Assembly: GCA_017848435.1 (NCBI GenBank)
Contig: JAFEHU010000083.1
Location: 51,975 to 115,974 of the forward strand
Direction: 5' to 3'
Length of the DNA stretch: 64,000 bases
From: Burkholderiaceae bacterium
GTDB taxonomy: Bacteria; Pseudomonadota; Gammaproteobacteria; Burkholderiales; Burkholderiaceae_C
Part shown: in pieces, positions 26,562 through 34,440 of the stretch
Layout of the letters: each line of letters opens with the position of its first letter
Position numbering within the stretch: position 1 is the stretch's first letter
The notes under the pieces: model-generated
Database searches by the model: none
Seen by the model: the letters and a program-made list of their open reading frames with translations, nothing else
Told to the model about the DNA's origin: nothing
Made by a program: the position numbers and the translations under genes

Positions 26562-27629
26562 ATGAACGAGCCCATCCTCTGGACAGACCCTGTCCGCGCC
26601 GCCGCTTTCACGGCCTGGCTGGCACCGCTGTTGCCGGCCCACCAGCTGCGTGCCGAGACCCTGCGCCCGGCCTCGGCCGACGCCAGCTTCCGGCGCTATT
26701 TCCGCATCGACAGTGCCGCACCGGGCTTGGGCAGCTGCATCGTGATGGACGCGCCGCCCGCGCTGGAAAATTGCGCGCCTTTCGTGCAGGTGGCCGGGCT
26801 GATGGCCGGTGCTGGCCTGCGCGTGCCCGAGGTGCTGGCCTGGAACGAAGCGCAGGGCTTCATGCTGCTGACCGACCTGGGGGGCCAGACCGTGCTGGAC
26901 GTGATCGACCCGGCCCAGCCGAGTGCCAACCTGCCGCACTACCTGCAGGCCATTGACGCGCTGGTGGCCTGGCAGCTGGCCTCCAAACCCGGCGTGTTGC
27001 CCGCGTACGACGAAGCGCTGCTGAAGCGCGAACTGCAGCTGTTCCCCGACTGGTACCTCGCCAAACACCGCGGCCTGACGCTGGACCCGGCGCAGCAAAC
27101 GCTGCTGGACAACACCTTCAACCTGCTGGTGGCCCACAACCTCGGCGCCGCCAGCGTGTATGTGCACCGCGACTTCATGCCCCGCAACCTGATGGTGAAC
27201 CCCGGCGGCGCGGACCAGCCGCTGGGCGTGCTCGACTTCCAGGACGCGGTGTACGGCCCCATCACCTACGACATCGCCAGCCTGATGCGCGACGCCTTCC
27301 TCAGCTGGGGCGAAGACTTCGTGCTCGACGTGACGGTGCGCTACTGGCAAAAGGCCAGCAAGGCCGGCCTGCCGGTGGACGCCGACTTTGGCGAGTTCTA
27401 CCGCCAGGTCGAGTGGATGGGCCTGCAGCGGCACCTGAAGGTGGCCGGCATTTTTGCCCGCATCACGCTGCGCGACGGCAAACCCAAGTACCTGGCCGAC
27501 ACGCCACGCTTCATCGGTTACATCCGCGCCACCGCCGGCCGCTACCGCGAGCTGCTGCCTTTCATGCGGCTGATCGACACGCTGGAAGGCGTCGAAGCCG
27601 TCAGCGGCTATGCGTTTGGCCGTGTGTGA
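26562..27629 (+). CDS. amgK: MurNAc/GlcNAc anomeric kinase AmgK (aminoglycoside phosphotransferase family)
   Basis: Phosphorylates MurNAc at the anomeric position to give the substrate of MurU in the fosfomycin-bypassing recycling route. The 355-residue product has a phosphotransferase (APH) fold: ADASFRRYFRI near the N-terminus, the catalytic loop VYVHRDFMPRNLMVN (HxDxxxxN) at about residues 200-214 and the metal motif LGVLDFQDAVYGPITYD. It is divergent from lptD, as in pseudomonads where amgK and murU sit beside lptD. Here murU is 25 kb away with pepP. ATG 26562 is the start closest to the conserved N-terminus. Confidence 0.9.
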   Translation: MNEPILWTDPVRAAAFTAWLAPLLPAHQLRAETLRPASADASFRRYFRIDSAAPGLGSCIVMDAPPALENCAPFVQVAGLMAGAGLRVPEVLAWNEAQGFMLLTDLGGQTVLDVIDPAQPSANLPHYLQAIDALVAWQLASKPGVLPAYDEALLKRELQLFPDWYLAKHRGLTLDPAQQTLLDNTFNLLVAHNLGAASVYVHRDFMPRNLMVNPGGADQPLGVLDFQDAVYGPITYDIASLMRDAFLSWGEDFVLDVTVRYWQKASKAGLPVDADFGEFYRQVEWMGLQRHLKVAGIFARITLRDGKPKYLADTPRFIGYIRATAGRYRELLPFMRLIDTLEGVEAVSGYAFGRV

Positions 27630-27671
27630 GCCCCTTTCGGGTGACTTTCCTGTCAATTTCAAGCCAAATCG

Positions 27672-27717
27672 GCACCAAGCCCCAGTGAAGCCTGACAAGT
27701 TAGCTATAAAAACAAGA
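27672..27717 (+). repeat. AT-rich Comamonadaceae-type repeat between amgK and rsmE
   Basis: CAAGCCCCAGTGAAGCCTGACAAG then TTAGCTATAAAAACAAGAGC, ending 5 bases before the rsmE ATG. It therefore supplies the rsmE leader. Confidence 0.75.
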
Positions 27718-27722
27718 GCAAC

Positions 27723-28442
27723 ATGAGCCTTCCCCGCATCCACTGCGCCCTGCCACTCGCCACCGGCAGCGTGATCGACCTGCCCCCCGGCGCCGCCCGG
27801 CATGTGCAGGTGCTGCGCTTGCAGCCGGGCGGGCTGATCACGCTGTTTGGTGGTGAACAGGGGGGCGAATTCGAGGCCACCGTCGAGCACATGGGCCGCA
27901 GCGACGTGCGCGTGCTGGTCGGTCCCCACCACGCGCTCGAACGCGAACCCGCGCGTGCGGTGCACCTGGTGCTGGGCATGCCCGCCAACGACCGCATGGA
28001 CTGGCTGGTGGAGAAAGCCACCGAACTTGGCGTTGCCAGCATCCAGCCGGTGGTCACCGAACGCAGCGTGTTGCGCCTGAACGGCGAGCGCGCGCAGAAA
28101 AAGCGCGAGCACTGGCAGGCCGTGGCGGTGGCCGCCTGCGAGCAGTGTGGCCGCAACCGCGTGCCGCCGGTGCATGCGGTGCGCAGCCTCTCAGACTGGC
28201 TGGCCCAGCCTGCGGACGGCCCGCAGCGCCTGCTGCTGTCGCTGCGCGCGGGCGCCAGCCCCGTGCATGCCACCGCCGTGGCTGGCAGCGCCGTGACCTT
28301 CTTGTCCGGCCCCGAAGGCGGCCTCAGCCCTGCCGAAGAAGACGCCGCCATTGCCGCCGGTTTCACCCCGGTCACCCTCGGCCCCCGCGTGTTGCGCGCC
28401 GAAACCGCCCCCCTGGCCGCGCTGGTCGCGCTCACGCTGTGA
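27723..28442 (+). CDS. rsmE: 16S rRNA (uracil1498-N3)-methyltransferase RsmE
   Basis: Methylates U1498 in the decoding centre of the small subunit. The 239-residue SPOUT enzyme has an N-terminal PUA-like domain (HVQVLRLQPGGLITLFGG) and the trefoil-knot C-terminus with KATELGVASIQPVVTERS, AACEQCGRNRVP, LSGPEGGLSPAEED and LGPRVLRAETAPLAAL. Its stop overlaps the GTG start of the MFS gene (GTGA). Confidence 0.95.
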   Translation: MSLPRIHCALPLATGSVIDLPPGAARHVQVLRLQPGGLITLFGGEQGGEFEATVEHMGRSDVRVLVGPHHALEREPARAVHLVLGMPANDRMDWLVEKATELGVASIQPVVTERSVLRLNGERAQKKREHWQAVAVAACEQCGRNRVPPVHAVRSLSDWLAQPADGPQRLLLSLRAGASPVHATAVAGSAVTFLSGPEGGLSPAEEDAAIAAGFTPVTLGPRVLRAETAPLAALVALTL

Positions 28443-29605
28443 ACCGCCACCTCTGGCTGCTCACCCTGTGCCAGGGGCTGTTCCTCACCAACAACGTCAC
28501 CTTCATCGCCATCAACGGCCTGGTCGGGCTGGCATTGGCGCCATTGGGCTGGATGGCCACCTTGCCGGTGATGGGCTACGTGGTCGGCGGGGCGCTCAGC
28601 ACCGCGCTGGTGGCGCGCACCCAGGCGCGCTTCGGGCGCAAGGCCTCGTTCCAGCTCGGGCTGGTGGTGGCGCTGCTGTCGGCCTTGCTGTGCGCCTACG
28701 CGGCGCTCACGCGGCAGTTCTGGCTGCTGTGTTTCGCCACCGTGGTGGCCGGTTACTACAACGCCAACGCCCAGCTCTACCGCTTTGCCGCCGCCGAGCT
28801 CAGCGCGCCCGCCTGGCGTGAAAAAGCCGTGTCGCTGGTGATGGCCGGCGGGTTGATCGGCGCGGTGGCCGGCCCCAACCTCGCGTCGGCCACCCGCAAC
28901 GTGCTGGCGGTGCCGTTTGCCGGGGCCTACATCGCGCTTGCCGGTGTGACGCTGCTGGCCATGGGGCTGATGGCCTTCATCCATTTTCCGCCCGTACCAC
29001 CAGCGCAAAAGAACCAGGGCGGCCGGCCGCTGGCCGAGATCGTGCGGCAGCCGGTGTTCATCGTCGCGGCCGCCGCCGGCGCCCTGGGCTATGGCGTGAT
29101 GAACCTGCTGATGGCCGCCACACCGATCGCGATGCAGCAGTGCAGCCTGCCGTTCTCTGACGCGGCGTTGGTGCTGGAGTGGCACGTGATCGGCATGTTC
29201 GCGCCGGGCTTCTTCACCGGCCATTTGATCAAGCGCTTTGGCGCGCTGCCGGTCATGGGGGTGGGCGTGGTGCTGAACGGCGTGTGCATTGCGGTGGCGC
29301 TCACCGGGGTGGACCTGATGCAGTTCCTGGTGGCGCTGTTTGCCTTGGGTGTGGGCTGGAACTTCCTGTTCACCGGCAGCACCACGCTGGCCCTGTCGGC
29401 CTACCGGCCGGAGGAGCGCGACAAGGCGCAGGGCGCGCTCAACTTTGGGGTGTTTGCCACGCTGGCGCTGAGTTCGCTGTCGTCGGGCGTGCTGGTCACC
29501 ACGCAGGGGTGGACCTGGCTCAACCTCGGCTCCATCGCCCCGGTGCTGCTGACGGGCGCCCTGCTGGTCTGGCTGGCCCGCCAGCGGCGCGCTACATCGC
29601 CTTGA
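28439..29605 (+). CDS. Major facilitator superfamily transporter
   Basis: A 388-residue inner-membrane protein with about 12 hydrophobic segments. The loop 2-3 motif is partly present (RTQARFGRKASFQLG). A short hydrophilic loop near residue 190 (PPVPPAQKNQGGRPLAEI) separates the two six-helix halves. Substrate not predictable. The GTG start (28439) is coupled to the rsmE stop. The 3' end overlaps the convergent response regulator gene by 14 bases. Confidence 0.85.
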   Translation: MNRHLWLLTLCQGLFLTNNVTFIAINGLVGLALAPLGWMATLPVMGYVVGGALSTALVARTQARFGRKASFQLGLVVALLSALLCAYAALTRQFWLLCFATVVAGYYNANAQLYRFAAAELSAPAWREKAVSLVMAGGLIGAVAGPNLASATRNVLAVPFAGAYIALAGVTLLAMGLMAFIHFPPVPPAQKNQGGRPLAEIVRQPVFIVAAAAGALGYGVMNLLMAATPIAMQQCSLPFSDAALVLEWHVIGMFAPGFFTGHLIKRFGALPVMGVGVVLNGVCIAVALTGVDLMQFLVALFALGVGWNFLFTGSTTLALSAYRPEERDKAQGALNFGVFATLALSSLSSGVLVTTQGWTWLNLGSIAPVLLTGALLVWLARQRRATSP

Positions 29606-30392
29606 ACAGGTGCGCGTAGAGCCGGCTCACCGCCAGCCGCTCGGGCCGTGCGCGCAGGTGCACCCACTGCCGGCCCGCCTCGTCGCGTGACACGCTGGCA
29701 ATGCCGGCGGCCTGCACCACCGTGCCACGGTGGATTTGCCAGAACTGCTGGGCGTCCAGCTGCGGCAGCAGTTCCTTGAGCGGGGTGCGGATCAGGTACT
29801 CGCGCTCGGCCGTCAGCACGCGCAGGTACTTGTCGGCCGCTTCCAGCACCAGCACCTCGTGGAGGGGCACCAGGTGCAGCGTGTTGCCCACGCTGGCCTG
29901 GATCGCCTGCAGGCGGTTGCCGGCTGACGGGGCAGGGGTGAGCAGCGCGCGCAGCTGGTCCAGCGTGGCTTGGGCGGGCGCTGTGGCGGCCGCGGCGCGC
30001 GTGGCCAGCAGCGCCTGCACCCGCGCCACGGTGAGCGCCAGCCGTGCGGGCTGCACCGGCTTCAGCAGGTAGTCCACCGCCTGGCGCTCAAAGGCTTGCA
30101 CCGCGTACTGGTCGTAGGCGGTGACGAACACCAGCGCCGGAAAGGCCACGCCGTCAGGCCAGCGGTCGGCCAGTTCGGCGGCGGCCTCCAGTCCGCTTTG
30201 GCCGGGCATGCGGATGTCCAGGAGCAGCACGTCGGGCCGCAGCTGCAACGCCTGCGCCACGGCAGAGAGGCCATCGCCCGCGATGCCCACCACCTGCAGG
30301 GCGGGCCAGGCGCGGGCCAGTTCGGCCTGCAGGTTCAGCGCCAGCAGCGGCTCGTCTTCGGCGATCAGCGCGGTGGTGAGGGCGTTGTTCAT
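29592..30392 (-). CDS. LytTR-family response regulator
   Basis: A 266-residue protein. The N-terminal receiver domain has the acidic pair (AEDEP), phospho-acceptor Asp in LLLDIRMPGQSG, Thr in VFVTAYDQ and Lys in DYLLKPVQ. The C-terminal LytTR DNA-binding domain (about residues 165-265) has EVLVLEAADKYLRVLT and FWQIHRGTVVQ. Partner of the LytS-type kinase upstream, whose stop overlaps this start (ATGA). In this family (AlgR/LytR type) the targets are often envelope, motility or exopolysaccharide genes. None is indicated here. Confidence 0.92.
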   Translation of the reverse strand: MNNALTTALIAEDEPLLALNLQAELARAWPALQVVGIAGDGLSAVAQALQLRPDVLLLDIRMPGQSGLEAAAELADRWPDGVAFPALVFVTAYDQYAVQAFERQAVDYLLKPVQPARLALTVARVQALLATRAAAATAPAQATLDQLRALLTPAPSAGNRLQAIQASVGNTLHLVPLHEVLVLEAADKYLRVLTAEREYLIRTPLKELLPQLDAQQFWQIHRGTVVQAAGIASVSRDEAGRQWVHLRARPERLAVSRLYAHLFKAM

Positions 30393-31429
30393 GCTGGGGT
30401 GAACCCCGGCAAGGTCAGCACGATGCGGGTGCCGTGGGGTGGGTGGGTGGTCACGGCCATGTGCGCCTGTGCGCCGTAGGCGGTGAGCAGCCGTTCCCGC
30501 ACCTGGCCCAGGCCAAAGCCGCTGCGGGTGGGCGAGAGCACGGGGGCCGCGGCCATGCCGACGCCGGTGTCGGTTACCACCAGCTGCAATGCGCCGTGCT
30601 GCAACGACGCCTGCACCTGCACCTCGCCACCCGCCACGCTGGGCTCCAGCCCGTGCTGGATGGCGTTTTCCACCAGCGGCTGCAGCAGCAGTGGCGGGAT
30701 GGCGTGGCCGCGCAGCGCGTCGGGCAAGGTCAGGGTGTAGCGCAGGCGCGGGCCCATGCGGACCTGCATCAGTTCCAGGTAGTCGCGCAGGCGGTCGAAC
30801 TCGGTGGCCAGCGCGTGGGTGCCGGAGCGCGATGCCGCCAGCGTGGCGCGCAGGTAGTCGATCAACCGGTCCAGCATGGCCTGCGCGCGGGCGGGGTCGC
30901 TGCCGATCAGCACCCGCAGGTTGGCCAGGGTGTTGAACAGCATGTGCGGCTCCAGCTGCGTTTCCAGCAGCTTCAGGCGCGCTTCGGCGGCCTGGCGCTG
31001 GGCGCTGAGCGCGCGTTCGCGGGCGGCGGCAAGTTGCCCGCGGCTCAGGTAGTGGTAGGTGCCCAGCGCGCCGGCGCCCAGGCTCATGGCCAGCAGGCCC
31101 AGGGTTTTGCGGGGGTTGGCCTGCCACAGGGCCAGGCTGTCCTGCTGCAGCAGCGCGTCGCCGAGGGCGGTGCCCAGCAGGTAGCCGGCCACCACACACA
31201 GCGGCACCAGCAGCACCATGCGCCGCCACTGCGTTTCCCAGTCGTGCACCGCCCAGTGAACGCAGCACTCGATCAGCGCCCAGATCGACAACCCGATGCT
31301 CTGCGAATAGACGAGGTTCTCCGCCAGCGGGTGGCTGCCGAAGGCGGTGAGCGACAGCGCGATCACGGTGTTCAGCACCGCCACCTGCAGCGCGTGGGGC
31401 CAGAGTTTGGGCGGGGGCGTGCGGGTCAT
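30389..31429 (-). CDS. LytS-type sensor histidine kinase (His_kinase PF06580)
   Basis: A 346-residue membrane kinase. About four hydrophobic segments (residues 12-120) precede a coiled-coil-like Arg/Ala linker, the H-box LLETQLEPHMLFNTLANL (phospho-His in PHMLFN) and an ATPase domain with LLLQPLVENAIQHGLEP (N box) and VTDTGVGM (G1). The last segment GTRIVLTLPGF closes the fold. Overlaps by 4 bases with both the DUF2306 gene upstream and the response regulator downstream, so the three form a tightly coupled operon. Confidence 0.92.
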   Translation of the reverse strand: MTRTPPPKLWPHALQVAVLNTVIALSLTAFGSHPLAENLVYSQSIGLSIWALIECCVHWAVHDWETQWRRMVLLVPLCVVAGYLLGTALGDALLQQDSLALWQANPRKTLGLLAMSLGAGALGTYHYLSRGQLAAARERALSAQRQAAEARLKLLETQLEPHMLFNTLANLRVLIGSDPARAQAMLDRLIDYLRATLAASRSGTHALATEFDRLRDYLELMQVRMGPRLRYTLTLPDALRGHAIPPLLLQPLVENAIQHGLEPSVAGGEVQVQASLQHGALQLVVTDTGVGMAAAPVLSPTRSGFGLGQVRERLLTAYGAQAHMAVTTHPPHGTRIVLTLPGFTPA

Positions 31430-31845
31430 GACACCCCAAGTATGCCGAGTTGGCCCCACACCAGCTTGCCCAGGGTGCGGCCGGGCAACAGCGTGAAGCC
31501 ACCAGCCACCACGCAGGCACCGAAGTACAGGCGCTGCATGGTTTTGCGGTGGCCGGTGATGTTGCCGCGCACCAGGTAGCGGAACGCCAGGAACAGCATC
31601 ACCAGCACCACCGGCACCAGCAGGTGGATGGGGGTGTAGCCCCCGATGTTGACCACCGTGTGGCTCTGGATGAACAGCGCCGACAGCGCGGTGGCCACCA
31701 TGGCGGTGACCCAGGCGTACCCAAAGGCGCGGTGCAGCCGGGGGTGCTGCTGCCGGGCACGGCGGGCCCAAAGTGCCACCGGCCCCAGTGCCAGGGCGGT
31801 GAGGGCGGCGGTCAGGTGGATGGCGACGGCGGGCGTGAGGGGCAT
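31426..31845 (-). CDS. DUF2306 membrane protein
   Basis: A 139-residue protein with four predicted membrane helices. HRAFGYAWVTAMVATALSA and GNITGHRKTMQRLYFGACV are the conserved histidine-containing stretches of DUF2306, whose spacing resembles haem- or quinone-binding four-helix membrane proteins, though this is unproven. Its stop overlaps the kinase start, suggesting it may be a sensing accessory of that two-component system. The 150 bases upstream hold no recognisable gene. Confidence 0.82.
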   Translation of the reverse strand: MPLTPAVAIHLTAALTALALGPVALWARRARQQHPRLHRAFGYAWVTAMVATALSALFIQSHTVVNIGGYTPIHLLVPVVLVMLFLAFRYLVRGNITGHRKTMQRLYFGACVVAGGFTLLPGRTLGKLVWGQLGILGVS

Positions 31846-31995
31846 GGCGGGCTCCGGTGTGGCAATGCCCGCACTGTGCCGCCGGCGCCGGGTGGCCGCC
31901 AGGCGGTTGCGACGAAACGCCGCCCACGTGGCGCCAACGGCGTGGGGCGGGCGTGAATGGCAGCCACCGCGCGCGCTTTGCGCCCCCCGGCGGGG

Positions 31996-32832
31996 TCAGT
32001 GCCGTGTGTCCAGCCAGCGGCGCAGCCGCTCGAACACCTGGGCCCGGTCCAGCTCGTGGAAGAGTTCGTGGTACATCGCCTCAAACGGCTCGGTGGTCAC
32101 CACGTTGGGCGGCGCGGCGGCGGCGAACGCCCGGCTGCCGTCGGGGTTGACCAGGAGGTCGGCGCCCGCGTACATCAGCAGCGTGGGCACGGTCCACTGC
32201 GGCGCCGCCGCCACGGTGGCCGGGCCCCCGTCGGCCAAGAAGCGGGCCATGGCCACACCCACGCGGTCGTGCACCAGCGGGTCGCGCTGGTAGGCCTGGG
32301 CCACGGCCGGGTCGTGCGACAGGTAACGCGGCTTCAGGCCATTGCCCACCCGCAGCCGGGGCGCCACCTTGGGCAGCCACGCGAGCAGCCATTTTTGAAA
32401 AGCGCTCATGCCGGCGTCCAGCGCCGGGGACGACAACACCAGCCCGTCCACCGGGCGCAGGCGCAGCGACACGAACCGCGCCGCCACCAGCCCGCCCAGG
32501 CTGTGGCCCAGCAGCAGGAGGGGGCGTGGTGTACCGCTCGCCCGGGTGTGGTCAACCACCTGGGCCAGGTCGTCCAGCAGCGCGTGCGGGTGGGGCAGTG
32601 CGCCACGCAAGCCGCTGGAATGGCCGTGGCCGCGCTGGTCGTAGGCGCGCACGTCAAAGCCCCAGGCGTTGAGTTGCGCGGCCAGCGCCGCGTAGCGGCC
32701 CGCGTGTTCGCCCAGGCCGTGCACCACCAGCACCTGGGCACGCGCCTGCTGGCCAGGGGGCAGGGGCCAGCCGTACAACGCGAGTTGGGCGCCGTCTTGG
32801 GTGGTGAGCGGGGGCAGCGGCTGGGCGCTCAT
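31996..32832 (-). CDS. Alpha/beta hydrolase, monoacylglycerol-lipase-like
   Basis: A 278-residue serine hydrolase. VLVVHGLGEHAGRYAALAAQL is the oxyanion and cap region of the lysophospholipase/monoglyceride lipase family. DQRGHGHSSGLRG follows, then nucleophile Ser in LLLGHSLGGLVAARF (GHSLG), Asp near LLMYAGADLLVNP and His in EAMYHELFHEL. Soluble, no signal peptide. ATG 32832 overlaps the stop of the M20 peptidase gene (ATGA). Confidence 0.9.
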   Translation of the reverse strand: MSAQPLPPLTTQDGAQLALYGWPLPPGQQARAQVLVVHGLGEHAGRYAALAAQLNAWGFDVRAYDQRGHGHSSGLRGALPHPHALLDDLAQVVDHTRASGTPRPLLLLGHSLGGLVAARFVSLRLRPVDGLVLSSPALDAGMSAFQKWLLAWLPKVAPRLRVGNGLKPRYLSHDPAVAQAYQRDPLVHDRVGVAMARFLADGGPATVAAAPQWTVPTLLMYAGADLLVNPDGSRAFAAAAPPNVVTTEPFEAMYHELFHELDRAQVFERLRRWLDTRH

Positions 32833-34373
32833 GGGCACTGGGCAATGACGTGGGCCACGGCGGCGGTGAGTTTCTTGGCGTAGGGCAGGTGCAGGAACTC
32901 GTTCGGTCCGTGCGCGTTGCTCTTGGGGCCGAGCACGCCGCAGACCATCATTTGCGCTTTGGGAAAGCCCTGGCTCAGCATGTTCATCAGCGGGATGGTG
33001 CCGCCCTGGCCAATGGTGCCGCAGGGCGCGCCAAAGTGGGCGTTGGAGGCGTCGTTCAGCGCCCGCTCGAACCACGGCGCGGTGCTGGGGGCGTTCCAGC
33101 CGGTGGCACCCCCACCGCCTACAAACGTCACCTTGGCCTGGTAGGGCGCGTTGTCTTCCAGCAGGTTTTTCAGCTGCTGCACGGCTTGCGCCGCGTCCAC
33201 CAGCGGCGGCAGGCGCAGGGAGAGCTTGAAGGCGGTGTAGGGCCGCAGCACGTTGCCAGCGTCCTTGAAGGCGGGCAGGCCCTCGGCGCCGGTGACGCTC
33301 AGCGTGGGCCGCCAGGTGCGGTTGAGCAGTGCCTCGACCGGGTCGGTGGTGGTGGGCAGGGTGAACGCGGTCGAGCCGCCGCAGTCGTGGTGCGCCCAGG
33401 GGAAACGCTTGTGCAGTTCGTCGCCGAGGATGGCGGCGGTGGCTTGGGCCTGCGCCAGCCGTTCTGCGGGCACCTCGCAATGAAAACTGGCGGGCAGCAG
33501 GCGGCCGGTGGCACTGTCTTCCAGGCGGTCCAGCACTTGGCGCATGATGCGAAAGCTCGACGGCACCACGCCCGACGCGTCGCCGGAATGCACGCCCTCG
33601 GTCAGCACTTCGACCTTGAGCACGCCGCCGGCCAGGCCGCGCAGCGAGGTGGTGAGCCAGAGCTGGTCGTAGTTGCCGGCGCCGGAATCCAGGCAGACCA
33701 CCAGCCCCACATCACCCAGCCGCGTGCGCAGTGCATCGACATAGGGCAGGAGGTCGTAGGAGCCGCTTTCTTCGCAGGTTTCGATCAGGCCGACGATGCG
33801 CGGGTGCGGCGTGTTCTGGGCCTTCAGTGCCTGCACGGCGGCGATGCTGGCGTAGACCGCGTAGCCGTCGTCGGCGCTGCCACGGCCGTAGAGCTTGCCG
33901 TCTTCCAGCTTGGGCGTCCACGGGCCGAGGTCGTTGCGCCAGCCGGTGAATTCGGGTTGCTTGTCCAGGTGCCCGTACATCAGAACGGTCGCCCCCACGC
34001 TCCCCACTGCGTGTGGTTCGCTGCCCCCCGAGGGGGCCGTGCCTTGCTTGGGGCGGCCCGGCGCGGCGGCGTGCCCAGCAGAGGCCGGAATTTCGAAAAA
34101 CAGCACCGGCGTGCGGTTGCCCAGCCGCACGATCTCCAGCGTCAGGCCCGGGACCTTCTGCGCCTCTATCCAGCTGGCCGCGTTGCGCACCACGGCGTCG
34201 ATGTGCCCATGCGCGGCCCAGTCGGCGTCAAAGCCGGGCGACTTGGCGGGAATGGCGATGTAGTCGGTGATCTGGCGCACGATGTCGCCGTCCCACTGGC
34301 GTCCCACATCGGCCAGCACGCGGGCGGCGTCCAGCGTGCCGGCGGGCATTTCTTTGTGCAGGGGGGCGTTCAT
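32829..34373 (-). CDS. M20-family dipeptidase with an in-frame repeat insertion
   Basis: A 514-residue metallopeptidase (carnosinase/CPG2-like). Dizinc ligands are visible: His in LMYGHLDKQPE, bridging Asp in GRGSADDGYA, the ETCEESGS pair with the catalytic Glu, Asp in VVCLDSGAG, and the C-terminal His in EFLHLPYAKK. A dimerisation lid domain lies at about residues 240-380. Residues ~102-128 ([21 protein letters not shown]) are encoded by a copy of the GC-rich dispersed repeat, inserted between FFEIPAS and the first metal-ligand strand without breaking the frame. The 5' start (ATG 34373) and the overlap with the hydrolase gene look normal. Confidence 0.92.
   Translation of the reverse strand: MNAPLHKEMPAGTLDAARVLADVGRQWDGDIVRQITDYIAIPAKSPGFDADWAAHGHIDAVVRNAASWIEAQKVPGLTLEIVRLGNRTPVLFFEIPASAGHAAAPGRPKQGTAPSGGSEPHAVGSVGATVLMYGHLDKQPEFTGWRNDLGPWTPKLEDGKLYGRGSADDGYAVYASIAAVQALKAQNTPHPRIVGLIETCEESGSYDLLPYVDALRTRLGDVGLVVCLDSGAGNYDQLWLTTSLRGLAGGVLKVEVLTEGVHSGDASGVVPSSFRIMRQVLDRLEDSATGRLLPASFHCEVPAERLAQAQATAAILGDELHKRFPWAHHDCGGSTAFTLPTTTDPVEALLNRTWRPTLSVTGAEGLPAFKDAGNVLRPYTAFKLSLRLPPLVDAAQAVQQLKNLLEDNAPYQAKVTFVGGGGATGWNAPSTAPWFERALNDASNAHFGAPCGTIGQGGTIPLMNMLSQGFPKAQMMVCGVLGPKSNAHGPNEFLHLPYAKKLTAAVAHVIAQCP
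33991..34070 (+). repeat. GC-rich dispersed repeat, copy 4 (coding inside the M20 peptidase gene)
   Basis: CCCCCACGCTCCCCACTGCG, the core CTGCCCCCCGAGGGGGCC, then GTGCCTTGCTTGGGGCGGCC. It is nearly identical to copy 1 at 833-912. Read on the minus strand in the same frame as copy 1, it gives almost the same peptide. Confidence 0.9.
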
Positions 34374-34440
34374 TGGCAATCTCCGGCAGTGGGCATACCG
34401 CACTGTAACTTTGCCTGCGCCAGCCCGCTGGCGGGTGGGC

